DNA of 27,479 bases from DAIDKA01 sp035485475 (GTDB lineage: Bacteria; Pseudomonadota; Gammaproteobacteria; Steroidobacterales; Steroidobacteraceae). Both the position numbers and the translations under genes were made by a program. Positions 16,753-24,436 of the stretch are shown here, piece by piece (the first letter of the stretch is position 1; each line of letters begins with the position of its first letter). The stretch is taken from the NCBI GenBank assembly GCA_035485475.1, contig DATHOA010000192.1:1-27479 (forward strand), read 5' to 3'. Below the pieces are notes generated by a model. That model was not told the origin of the DNA. It was given only the letters and a program-made list of their open reading frames with translations, and ran no database searches.

Positions 16753-17658
16753 TTACTCCGGAGCCACTCGCGCAAAGACCTGTTTAATCCACTCGACGAA
16801 GACACGGACCTTCGTGCTGCGCTGCCGACTCGGCGGATACACGATAAATACCTCAAGCGGTTTTGGCTGGTATTCCTTGAGCAAGACCACCAGATCACCG
16901 CGATTGATGGAAGCTCGTACGGCAAAGTCCAGCGTATAGATCAAGCCGAGTCCCGCCAATGCACATGCACGATGGGCGTAGCCATCGTTGACGAGAATGC
17001 TGTGCCGCGGCTTGATGGTGAGCGGCTCATCGCTCACGAGAAGTTCGATTGGCTGTATCGCGCCGCTGGAATGGGAATAGTAACCCGCCATCGGAAAGTT
17101 CTCGGCGACGATCTGCTGCGGGTGTTGTGGCATTCCGTATTGCGCAATATATGCCGGGCTCGCGCACATGGTCCAGGACAAGCGCCCTATCCGCCGCGCA
17201 ATCAGGGCGGGATCGCGCGCATTGTCACGGATTGCGCAGTCTATGTTTTCGCCAATCAAGTCCACCGTTCTGTCGGTAACGCCGAGTTGAAGTTGTATGT
17301 CGGGATATTGCGCGTAGAACTCGGGAAGCGCAGGAATCAGGATCACGCTTGCAATAGACGAGGGAATGTCGACGCGCAGTCGGCCGCGTGGCGCGCTTTG
17401 GCCGCGACCTAACGTCGCTTCGGTTTCATCAAGTTCGGCCAACAAATTGCGCATTCGATCGTAGTAGGCGCTTCCTTCGCTCGTTACGTGGACGCGCCGC
17501 GTTGTCCGCTCGAGCAGCTTGACTCCTACATGTCGCTCGAGCTGCTGGATATGCTTGCTCAGCGTGGCATTCGGTATTTCCAGGGATTCCGCCGCGCGCG
17601 CAAACCCGCCGACCTCGACGACGCGAACGAACGCCCGGATTGCTTGCATGTGATCCAT
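16753..17658 (-). CDS. LysR-family transcriptional regulator (CrgA-like subgroup)
   Basis: A 301-residue regulator of standard LysR length. The N-terminal winged helix-turn-helix (FVRVVEVGGFARAAESLEIP and NATLSKHIQQLERHVGVKLL, residues 10-49) is followed by ERTTRRVHVTSEG and a periplasmic-binding-protein-like effector domain starting GRLRVDIPSSIAS. The TTRR segment is common in the CrgA/AaeR-like group that often controls oxidoreductase or efflux genes. The ATG at 17658 is chosen over the frame start at 17790 because the protein then begins MDHMQAIRAF and has AGGGG 7 bases upstream. It is divergent from the second AraC gene across 155 bases holding two inverted repeats. A 228-base gap (16525-16752) separates it from the AraC gene; I see nothing recognisable there except presumed promoter sequence. 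Confidence 0.92.
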   Translation of the reverse strand: MDHMQAIRAFVRVVEVGGFARAAESLEIPNATLSKHIQQLERHVGVKLLERTTRRVHVTSEGSAYYDRMRNLLAELDETEATLGRGQSAPRGRLRVDIPSSIASVILIPALPEFYAQYPDIQLQLGVTDRTVDLIGENIDCAIRDNARDPALIARRIGRLSWTMCASPAYIAQYGMPQHPQQIVAENFPMAGYYSHSSGAIQPIELLVSDEPLTIKPRHSILVNDGYAHRACALAGLGLIYTLDFAVRASINRGDLVVLLKEYQPKPLEVFIVYPPSRQRSTKVRVFVEWIKQVFARVAPE

Positions 17659-17695
17659 GACACGCCCCTGTACCGCAGATCGATTGTGCATATCC

Positions 17696-17712
17696 GTGGA
17701 TGAAGTTTCCAC
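17696..17712. promoter_or_regulatory. Candidate LysR-type operator dyad
   Basis: GTGGA-N7-TCCAC lies 38 bases upstream of the LysR start, inside the LysR/AraC divergent region. Its position suits an autoregulatory LysR-type site with interrupted dyad symmetry. The assignment is positional inference. Confidence 0.3.
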
Positions 17713-17745
17713 TTTCGCCGGTTTACTCAGGCACCCGGTGGCAAT

Positions 17746-17760
17746 AGGCTCGAGGAGCCT
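17746..17760. promoter_or_regulatory. Perfect inverted repeat in the LysR/AraC divergent region
   Basis: AGGCTC-GAG-GAGCCT is a 6-bp perfect dyad with a 3-base centre, about 54 bases upstream of the second AraC start. It could be an operator for either regulator; a transcribed hairpin is also possible. Confidence 0.3.
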
Positions 17761-17813
17761 GTTTAAAGAATTCCATTGCTCCAAATCCATATCGCTGAAT
17801 CGAGACTAGCTCA

Positions 17814-18659
17814 ATGCAGATACAGTTGCTGTCATTTGACAGGCATGCCCCCTTGGGGCATGCGGCGCCCGAGTGTCACGCGATTAGGATTACTCTCAAC
17901 CGGAACGCAATTGTCATTCTGGTTACCAGCCATCCCGCCAGCGCGCTCCTGTCTGATCCGCCCGAAGGCAATGCCGATCGCACACTCCACGTGCGAATAA
18001 CCAGCGCCGCTCTCTCGGCGCATCTCAAGATCGCGCACGCTCGCGCGGCGCTGCGTGCGCGACCCCTTGGGCCGGACCCCTCGATCGAGCGATTGGCGCA
18101 GGCACTGATTGCAGCGGGGAACTTGCAGGCGGCATTCAATTCTCTCTATGTGAATGCGGTGAGCGTAGCCATTGTTGCGCGTGTGATCGCCCAGCTCGCT
18201 ACCGATGGGAAAATCGGTGTCGCTGGCCCCGCCAAGGCCGCGCTACCGCATTGGCGACTCAAGCGGGTATTCGGACACGTCCAGGTCAATTTGGCCCAAC
18301 CCATCACTTTGTCGGACATGGCGAAGGCGGCCGGCCTGACACCCATGCATTTCGCCCGTCAGTTCCGAGTCGCGACAGGCATTCGGCCACACGAGTACCT
18401 CCTGAGGCAGCGGGTGGAGAAGGCCCGGGAATTGCTGCGCGAATCGGGCAATACCCTTGTGGAGGTCGCATTGAGCGTTGGCTTTCAGACGCAGGCTCAT
18501 TTTACGACCGTCTTCAAGCGATTTACCGGGGAAACGCCGCATCGGTGGCGTGCCGAAGCCAGTAAGTCGCGAGCGCCCTTGTTCGAGAATGGTGGAATAG
18601 CGCCGAATGCCATCGGTGACAGAGTTCCGGTGGTACAGCGCACTCCTGCAGCTTGCTAA
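17814..18659 (+). CDS. AraC-family transcriptional regulator
   Basis: A 281-residue regulator. The C-terminal domain has the two expected helix-turn-helix units: ITLSDMAKAAGLTPMHFARQ (164-183) and LVEVALSVGFQTQAHFTTVF (215-234), then FKRFTGETPHRWR. A preceding LPHWRLKRVFGHVQVNL segment (144-160) matches the linker of the other AraC protein in this window, so both belong to one subgroup. The N-terminal 140 residues are a divergent sensor region. The ATG at 17814 lacks a clear ribosome binding site but gives a full-length protein. The gene diverges from the LysR gene, and its TAA stop overlaps the convergent AEC transporter stop by 4 bases. The controlled genes are not known. Confidence 0.9.
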   Translation: MQIQLLSFDRHAPLGHAAPECHAIRITLNRNAIVILVTSHPASALLSDPPEGNADRTLHVRITSAALSAHLKIAHARAALRARPLGPDPSIERLAQALIAAGNLQAAFNSLYVNAVSVAIVARVIAQLATDGKIGVAGPAKAALPHWRLKRVFGHVQVNLAQPITLSDMAKAAGLTPMHFARQFRVATGIRPHEYLLRQRVEKARELLRESGNTLVEVALSVGFQTQAHFTTVFKRFTGETPHRWRAEASKSRAPLFENGGIAPNAIGDRVPVVQRTPAAC

Positions 18660-19597
18660 TAATGAAGATGGGCCACGATGGCAATCCACATGGCAAGGGT
18701 CGCAATACCGGCTGCATATGACACGATTAGACTCGAGCTGGCGAGTGGCGGACTTGGGCCAAAGCGTTCGCCGAAGACCAGACCGAAGAAACCACAGGGT
18801 ATGGCGCCGATGAGGGTGACTTCCCGCAGTTGGTCTATGGGCAACCTGATAGCCCAAGCCACGCAAAGGGCCAGTGCGGGCTGAGCAATGTTCTTCAGGA
18901 GTACCGCCACAAGTGTGGCTCCTCGGACTTTGAACGGCTGAGCAGAGACGACGAGGCCGGTCAATACAAGAGCCGCTCCCTCCGCTGAGGATCCGATAAT
19001 CGTGAGCGAGCGGTTCGCAAAACTCGGCAGATTTAAGCCCGCACAGGAGAACAGCAACCCCAGTACTGGCGCCCAAACGACGGGCATCCTGATCGCATGC
19101 CCCAATGCGGGAAACACCGTCTTCCAAGCCAGGCCGCTGCGGACGCCGCTCTTATCGGCCTCCAGTATCAACAGGGTAAGCGGAGTGACCGTGATGGAGC
19201 CGATCGCGAGAGCCACCGCGATGGCGACCCTGGAACTCGCACCGAAGACAGACTCCAGCAGCGGCAACCCGACGGCCGCCGCGTTGGGAAATCCGAGGGT
19301 CAACGCAAAGACGGCGCTGTGCGAGAGCGTCATGTGCTCCCGCGATCTGACCCACAGAAAACTGACGCCATACAAAGCGACATAGATGATGGCCAGGACC
19401 AGGGCCGGTGCCAGCTGCTGATACAACACTCGCAGTGGTGCACTGGCGACGGCGAGAAACAGCGCACAGGGGATCGCGAAACTCATCACGAATGTAATGA
19501 GCGGCTGCACGTTCCGGTTGTCCATCACGCGCCAAAGTCCCGCTACATACCCGACGAGTAACCCGGCAAAGATGGGGATCAGTGTGTTCGCAAGCAT
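18656..19597 (-). CDS. AEC-family transporter (auxin efflux carrier type), possible malonate permease
   Basis: A 313-residue inner-membrane carrier with about ten hydrophobic segments split by a hydrophilic loop near the middle. It has family features such as LIPIFAGLLVGYVAGLWRV at the start and LTLGFPNAAAVGLPLLESVF in the central helix pair, where Asn/Pro break the helix. AEC members move organic anions; Klebsiella MdcF, a proposed malonate transporter, belongs here. The ATG at 19597 is chosen (GGACC 10 bases upstream); the longer frame to 19816 adds a non-membrane extension that crosses the promoter region. It diverges from the SDR-NTF2-mdc run across 240 bases, which supports but does not prove malonate or a related acid as the substrate. 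Confidence 0.88.
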   Translation of the reverse strand: MLANTLIPIFAGLLVGYVAGLWRVMDNRNVQPLITFVMSFAIPCALFLAVASAPLRVLYQQLAPALVLAIIYVALYGVSFLWVRSREHMTLSHSAVFALTLGFPNAAAVGLPLLESVFGASSRVAIAVALAIGSITVTPLTLLILEADKSGVRSGLAWKTVFPALGHAIRMPVVWAPVLGLLFSCAGLNLPSFANRSLTIIGSSAEGAALVLTGLVVSAQPFKVRGATLVAVLLKNIAQPALALCVAWAIRLPIDQLREVTLIGAIPCGFFGLVFGERFGPSPPLASSSLIVSYAAGIATLAMWIAIVAHLHY

Positions 19598-19725
19598 TGT
19601 CGTTGAGGTCCGCTCCACGTCCGGCGTCTGCACAGGCTGCGTGAACCGATTGGAAAAGGCTTGGCGAACCGCATCGCAAACCGCGCTTTCTTGCTCCGCC
19701 CCGGGGCCCGCGTGATTATCCACAC

Positions 19726-19746
19726 CCATGCATAGTGATTTCATGG
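19726..19746. promoter_or_regulatory. Candidate operator between AEC transporter and SDR/mdc run
   Basis: CCATG-N11-CATGG is a perfect interrupted dyad in the 240-base divergent region, 92 bases before the SDR start and 129 before the transporter start. The spacing resembles LysR-type sites (dyads with a central gap of about 11). It is well placed to control both directions. Confidence 0.35.
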
Positions 19747-19837
19747 CCCGGCGTTTATCTTCGTACACAGGATGAATACAGTGGATTTGCCCGGTGTTAA
19801 ACCCACGCGATCCCACTCAAAGACCTGGAGGCAACCA

Positions 19838-20623
19838 ATGAACACACAAGCTACTTACCACAACCTGCACACGAGCAAACACGCAGGCAAAGTGGCACTG
19901 GTGACCGGCGGAAGTTCCGGCCTGGGTCTGGCGACAGCCAAACGCCTGGCTCGCGAAGGCGCCACGGTCTACATCACAGGTCGGCGGCAGCAGGAACTTG
20001 ACGCAGCCGCCCGTGAGATTGGTCATGACGCAAGAGCGATCCGCGGCGATATAAGCGTGCCGACCGACCTCGACCGTATATTTGCCACCATTGCGGATAG
20101 ATCCGGACACCTGGATATTCTTTTCGCCAACGCCGGGAGCGGCGAGTTCGCGGCCCTTGGCTCAATTACCGAGGCGCACTTTGACAAGTATTTCGGTATC
20201 AACGTCAAGGGAACCCTGTTTACCGTGCAGAAGGCCCTGCCGCTGATGCGCGCCGGCGGCGTCATCGTGATTAACGGATCAATGGTATCCATAAAGGGCG
20301 CGCCGGCCTTCGGAGTCTATGCGGCAACCAAAGCGGCCCTGCGATCATTTGCGCGAACCTGGGCATCCGACCTCAAGGGTCGCGATATTCGGGTCAACGT
20401 TGTTGCACCCGGCGTCATCGTGACTCCGGGCTACAAGACTGAGCTCGGCATGAGCGACGAGCAAATCGACCAATACTCCGCTCATGTCGCGGAGGTCACA
20501 CCACTTGGCCGTACCGGAACGCCGGATGAAATCGCCAAGGCCGTTTCGTTTCTGGCATCAGACGATGCCAGCTATATCACTGGGATCGAACTTTTTGTCG
20601 ATGGCGGCCAGACACAGATTTGA
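19838..20623 (+). CDS. SDR-family oxidoreductase
   Basis: A 261-residue classical short-chain dehydrogenase/reductase with a complete signature. The cofactor loop is TGGSSGLG (23-30), with Arg49-Arg50 after the second strand favouring NADP(H). NAG is at 98-100, and the catalytic residues are Asn122, Ser148, Tyr161 and Lys165 (YAATK). The C-terminus FLASDDASYITGIELFVDGG is typical. The ATG at 19838 has GGAGG 6 bases upstream and beats the earlier in-frame ATG at 19772. It is the first gene of the plus-strand run that continues through two NTF2-like genes into the mdc operon. The substrate is unknown. Confidence 0.93.
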   Translation: MNTQATYHNLHTSKHAGKVALVTGGSSGLGLATAKRLAREGATVYITGRRQQELDAAAREIGHDARAIRGDISVPTDLDRIFATIADRSGHLDILFANAGSGEFAALGSITEAHFDKYFGINVKGTLFTVQKALPLMRAGGVIVINGSMVSIKGAPAFGVYAATKAALRSFARTWASDLKGRDIRVNVVAPGVIVTPGYKTELGMSDEQIDQYSAHVAEVTPLGRTGTPDEIAKAVSFLASDDASYITGIELFVDGGQTQI

Positions 20624-20646
20624 CTGCCCATCAGGGAGAACAGCGC

Positions 20647-21012
20647 ATGACCGACAGCATTGAAAATCTGATGATTCGCAACCTTCACGAAGTCTTCGGG
20701 GAGCCTGACCCGGCTCGGCGCTCGGCTGCGATCGAGTCGCTTTTCGAACCCAACTGTATTTTCTCCGATCCGCGCGGTCGGCACCTCGGGCATCGCGCAC
20801 TGGAAGCTGCGGTTGTCGCCCTTCAGGCCCAGTTTCCGGATTATGCCTTTTCGCAGATCGGCAGCGTGGATGCCTTGCAGGATAGCGGTCGGCTCGCCTG
20901 GGCATTCGGGCCACCACACGAACCGCGGCGAATCACAGGGCTGGATGTCGCTGTCGTTAACTTGAGCCGGATCTCGGCACTTTACACCTTCATCGATCGA
21001 TCCGTCGCGTGA
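20647..21012 (+). CDS. NTF2/SnoaL-like protein 1
   Basis: A 121-residue protein of the NTF2-like fold, a cone-shaped alpha+beta barrel used for ligand binding or simple isomerase/hydrolase chemistry. It shows the usual order: two N-terminal helices (IENLMIRNLHEVF and ARRSAAIESLFEPNCIFSDP), a third helix (LEAAVVALQAQFPDYAF), then beta strands (GRLAWAFGPPHEPRRITGLD). The ATG at 20647 has GGGAG upstream and starts 23 bases after the SDR stop. Catalytic residues cannot be named. Confidence 0.83.
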   Translation: MTDSIENLMIRNLHEVFGEPDPARRSAAIESLFEPNCIFSDPRGRHLGHRALEAAVVALQAQFPDYAFSQIGSVDALQDSGRLAWAFGPPHEPRRITGLDVAVVNLSRISALYTFIDRSVA

Positions 21013-21061
21013 GGCGCAATCCTCAAAGACCAACCCTACCTACCCATCGCGGAGACCCGAC

Positions 21062-21469
21062 ATGATTACTCAGCAAAATATCGCCATTGCACAACAGTTT
21101 CTGGAAGGGATCGGCACGGGCCGGGATCCCGCCAAGATCGCCGAATTGTTTGCCGACGACCTCATTTTTGAAGTCCAGGGCGATGAGGGTGTACTTCCCT
21201 GGATCGGACGAAGTTCCGGACGCCAGGCGCTGGCCCGCTTTGTCCGCGATGCTCGCATGCTCGTGGAGCCGATAACCTTCCATGTCGAGGACATCCTCGC
21301 CAGTGACACCCGCGCCGCGATAGTCGGTGACTTCCAGAGTCGCAGCAAGGCAACCGGCAAGGTCATTTCGTCGCAGTTCGTGATCGTACTGACGATTGCC
21401 GGCGACCTTGTGACCCGTTTTCAGATGTTGGAGGATAGCTTTGCCGTCGCGAAGGCAGTCCGCCACTAA
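21062..21469 (+). CDS. NTF2/SnoaL-like protein 2
   Basis: A 135-residue NTF2-fold protein, distinct in sequence from its upstream neighbour. The helix ITQQNIAIAQQFLEGIGTGR and the following AKIAELFADDLIFEVQGDEG are the classic SnoaL-like start. GRQALARFVRDARMLVEP supplies the third helix, and the C-terminal strands include ISSQFVIVLTIAGDLVTRF. The ATG at 21062 has GGAG 8 bases upstream. It lies 49 bases after the first NTF2 gene and 75 before mdcA. It could be an isomerase, cyclase or ligand-binding subunit acting with the SDR. Confidence 0.85.
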   Translation: MITQQNIAIAQQFLEGIGTGRDPAKIAELFADDLIFEVQGDEGVLPWIGRSSGRQALARFVRDARMLVEPITFHVEDILASDTRAAIVGDFQSRSKATGKVISSQFVIVLTIAGDLVTRFQMLEDSFAVAKAVRH

Positions 21470-21544
21470 GGCGGCTGCCAAGCGAGAGCCACGCTGCTAT
21501 TCGGCCGGTGCGGCTTTGCAACAGTGATCGTAGGAGCACACGAC

Positions 21545-23188
21545 ATGACGGATTGGAAAAGCGAGCAACATGCCCGCGACGAACGTCTCGCGGCCGGTCG
21601 CCGCTTTGCGAGCGGCAAGATGGTGGCACCGAAGGACGTGATTGCCATGCTCGAGGTGGTCGTCCGGCCCGGGGATCGCATTTGTCTTGAGGGCGACAAT
21701 CAAAAGCAAGCAGATTTTCTCGCCGGCTGTTTGGCCAATTCGAATCCCAAAGTCTTGCACGATCTGCACGTGGTCCAATCGGGCATCGTGCTGCCCGAAC
21801 ACATCGATCTGTTCGAGAAAGGCATCGCAAAGAAGCTCGATTTCTCCTATTCCGGGCCTCAGAGTCATGCGATCCCGCGCGTCCTGAATTCCGGCAAGGT
21901 CGAGCTGGGCGCGATCCATACTTATATTGAGTTGTTTGCGCGCTATTTCGTCGACCTCACGCCGAACGTCGCACTGACGGTCGCCCGAAGCGCAGATCGC
22001 CATGGCAATTTGTACATGGGGCCGAATACCGAAGACTCCCCTTCCGTCATCGAGGCGACGGCCTTCAAAGGCGGCATCGTCGTCGCGCAGGTCAACGAGA
22101 TCGTGGACACCTTGCCGCGCGTGGACATTCCGGGGGACCGGGTGGACTTCGTGGTGCTCGCCCCAAAACCCTTCTACGTCGAGCCGCTTTTTACTCGTGA
22201 CCCTGCCAGCATCACCGAAACTCAGATCCTGGCAGCCATGATGGCGATCAAAGGCATTTACGCGGAATACGGAATCAAGCGGCTGAATCACGGAATCGGC
22301 TTCAACACGGCGGCGATCGAGCTATTGCTACCCACCTATGCCGACGGGCTGGGACTAAAAGGCAAAATCGCCACCCATTGGGCGCTCAACCCCCATCCAA
22401 CCCTCATACCCGCGATCGAGTCAGGATGGGTGAAGCAGATCCATAGCTTCGGGTCGGAGGTTGGCATGGACGCCTACATGCGCGCCCGCCCGGACATCTA
22501 TTTCACGGGTCGTGATGGCTCGATGGCATCGAATCGAACGTATTGTCAACTCGCCGGGCTCTACGCAACGGACTTGTTCATCGGGTCAACGCTCCAGATT
22601 GACCTCGACGGTAACAGCTCGACCGTGACTGTAGATCGCATCGCGGGTTTTGGAGGTGCTCCCAATATGGGTTCGGATGCACGTGGCCGACGCCACGCGA
22701 GCGAGCCATGGCTCAAGGCCGGGCGCGAGGCGGTCGATGGTCAGCCGCCGGTGGTGCGGGGCCGCAAGCTCGTCGTCCAGCTCGTCGAGACCTTCAGCGA
22801 GAAAATGGTACCGGCCTTTGTAGAGAAGCTCGACAGCCTTGAACTCGCGGAAAAACTCAAACTCGATCTGGCTCCCATCATGATCTATGGCGATGATGTC
22901 ACCCACATCGTGAGCGAGGAAGGTATCGCAAACCTGCTGCTCTGCCGCACGCCGGAAGAGCGTCAGCAGGCGATCCGGGGCGTCGCGGGCTTCACCGAAG
23001 TAGGCCGGCGCCGCGATCCGAAAATGATCGAGCGGCTGCGCGAGCGAAAGATCATCCGCTACCCGGAGGATCTTGGGATTAATCCCCTGCATGCCCATCG
23101 CAGCCTGCTGGCGGCCCGCTCCATCGAGGATCTGATGCATTGGTCGGGCAACCTCTACGACCCGCCCAACAAATTCCGGAACTGGTAA
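21545..23188 (+). CDS. mdcA: Malonate decarboxylase alpha subunit (acetyl-S-ACP:malonate ACP transferase)
   Basis: A 547-residue MdcA, the CoA-transferase-like subunit that swaps acetyl on the carrier protein MdcC for malonyl, releasing acetate. Recognisable segments are MVAPKDVIAMLEVVVRPGDR near the start, HDLHVVQSGIVLPEHIDLFE, VTVDRIAGFGGAPNMGSDAR in the centre, and MHWSGNLYDPPNKFRNW at the C-terminus, a typical MdcA ending. The length fits the family. The ATG at 21545 has GGAG about 10 bases upstream; a start at 21524 adds seven residues and is less likely. It heads the mdcACDEGBH operon, and the mdcC ribosome binding site touches its stop codon. Confidence 0.96.
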   Translation: MTDWKSEQHARDERLAAGRRFASGKMVAPKDVIAMLEVVVRPGDRICLEGDNQKQADFLAGCLANSNPKVLHDLHVVQSGIVLPEHIDLFEKGIAKKLDFSYSGPQSHAIPRVLNSGKVELGAIHTYIELFARYFVDLTPNVALTVARSADRHGNLYMGPNTEDSPSVIEATAFKGGIVVAQVNEIVDTLPRVDIPGDRVDFVVLAPKPFYVEPLFTRDPASITETQILAAMMAIKGIYAEYGIKRLNHGIGFNTAAIELLLPTYADGLGLKGKIATHWALNPHPTLIPAIESGWVKQIHSFGSEVGMDAYMRARPDIYFTGRDGSMASNRTYCQLAGLYATDLFIGSTLQIDLDGNSSTVTVDRIAGFGGAPNMGSDARGRRHASEPWLKAGREAVDGQPPVVRGRKLVVQLVETFSEKMVPAFVEKLDSLELAEKLKLDLAPIMIYGDDVTHIVSEEGIANLLLCRTPEERQQAIRGVAGFTEVGRRRDPKMIERLRERKIIRYPEDLGINPLHAHRSLLAARSIEDLMHWSGNLYDPPNKFRNW

Positions 23189-23201
23189 GGAGACCTGAGT
23201 C

Positions 23202-23513
23202 ATGCAGAGCTTAAGGTTTCGGCACACCGCACAGCGGCGCCTTTCTGGCACGAGGGGCAAAGCAATTATCGGGGTAGTCGCCTCGGGCGACCTCGAGGTA
23301 CTGCTTGAGCGCGTACTCCCCGATGCCGCCTGCGAGGTGGAAATCTCCACGCCATTGTTGGGCTACGACGAGACCTGGAAGGCGGTCATCGCAGAGTTCA
23401 TCGCGCGGTCCTCGCCCGGAGGACTGCGCATCTCGATCAATGACGGGGGGGCGCGGCCGGACACGGTTTTTCTTCGCCTTCTGCAAGGCAGTGCGCTTAT
23501 GGAGACTGCGTGA
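23202..23513 (+). CDS. mdcC: Malonate decarboxylase acyl carrier protein (delta subunit)
   Basis: A 103-residue carrier protein holding the acetyl/malonyl group on a 2'-(5''-phosphoribosyl)-3'-dephospho-CoA arm. The attachment serine is most likely Ser28 in GVVASGDLEVLLE, matching the modified serine of Klebsiella MdcC. C-terminal segments GLRISINDGGARPDTVFLRL are typical. AAGGAG overlaps the mdcA stop 8 bases before the ATG. The TGA stop overlaps the mdcD ATG (TGATG), indicating translational coupling. Confidence 0.95.
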   Translation: MQSLRFRHTAQRRLSGTRGKAIIGVVASGDLEVLLERVLPDAACEVEISTPLLGYDETWKAVIAEFIARSSPGGLRISINDGGARPDTVFLRLLQGSALMETA

Positions 23514-24436
23514 TGCAACACATAGCAACGGACGCCCGAGCCAGTTGGTCTCAGGCGACAGCACGCGAGCGATTGGCGGGGCTTCTGGACCCGAATAGCT
23601 TTACCGAGTTCTTAGATCCCACCGAGCGTGTTCAAAGCCCGCATCTTCATCTGTTCGACCTACCTTCGGCGTTCGACGATGGGGTCATCGTCGGTCGCGG
23701 GAAGCTGGACGGAAAGGATGTGCTGGTCGCGGCTCAGGAAGGCCAGTTCATGGGAGGTACCTTCGCCGAGGTCAGCGGCGCAAAACTGATCGGTCTCGTG
23801 CGCGCGGCACGGGATCACAGGGACCTGCCTCAGACGGTACTGCTGCTGATGGATAGCGGCGGAGTGCGGCTGCAGGAGGCGAACGCGGGGGAACTGGCTG
23901 TCGCCGAGCTGATGCGCGCGATCGCCGAGGCGCGTTGTGCCGGAGTGGCAGTCATCGCCCTGGTCGGTGGCAAGGCCGGCGCATTCGGCGGAGCCGGCCT
24001 CACTGTCGCCACCTGTTCCCGCATCGCGATTTCAGGTCACGGGCGCATCGGTGTCTCCGGTCCGGAGGTGATCGAGACGAACAAGGGTGTCGAGGAGTTC
24101 GATGCCAGCAATAAAGCGCTGGTATGGGCGACCGACGGCGGCAAGACCCGTCGCTTGCTGGGCGGAGCGGACGCCTTTGCCGAGGATTCCATGGAGGGAT
24201 TTCGCGCCGCCGCCAAAATGCTCCTGACCCAGGTTCCCGCGTTCGATTTGAAGACGATGCAAGCGGAACACGAGCGGCTCCGGGAACGTCACAGGCTATT
24301 TGCCACTTGCGCCGACGCAGTTGCCATGTGGAAAACCTTGGGGATCAAGGAGCCCGAGGCGATTCGCGATATGGACACCAAGTCCTTTGCCGCCCTGGCG
24401 AACAGCATCAAGGGAGCCAACCATGACGCTCGATGA
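23513..24436 (+). CDS. mdcD: Malonate decarboxylase beta subunit
   Basis: A 307-residue MdcD, a crotonase/carboxyltransferase-fold subunit that decarboxylates malonyl-S-MdcC to acetyl-S-MdcC together with MdcE. Typical segments are ARERLAGLLDPNSFTEFLDP, VAAQEGQFMGGTFAEVSGAK, LLLMDSGGVRLQEANAGELA, and GHGRIGVSGPEVIETNKGVE, a glycine-rich oxyanion region. The ATG at 23513 is favoured, with GTG 23510 directly before it as an alternative and GGAG upstream. It overlaps mdcC by one base and mdcE by 14. Confidence 0.95.
   Translation: MQHIATDARASWSQATARERLAGLLDPNSFTEFLDPTERVQSPHLHLFDLPSAFDDGVIVGRGKLDGKDVLVAAQEGQFMGGTFAEVSGAKLIGLVRAARDHRDLPQTVLLLMDSGGVRLQEANAGELAVAELMRAIAEARCAGVAVIALVGGKAGAFGGAGLTVATCSRIAISGHGRIGVSGPEVIETNKGVEEFDASNKALVWATDGGKTRRLLGGADAFAEDSMEGFRAAAKMLLTQVPAFDLKTMQAEHERLRERHRLFATCADAVAMWKTLGIKEPEAIRDMDTKSFAALANSIKGANHDAR

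Noticed and set aside
16753..17658. The LysR gene as MdcR, the malonate regulator
   Set aside because: It is about 4 kb from mdcA, separated by other divergent genes, and its DNA-binding region looks like the CrgA-type subgroup; position alone is not enough.
11712..20176. A 14-base identical string (CTCAATTACCGAGG) in the PQQ dehydrogenase and SDR genes
   Set aside because: Both copies are in coding sequence of unrelated proteins, and about one such match is expected by chance in a window of this size.
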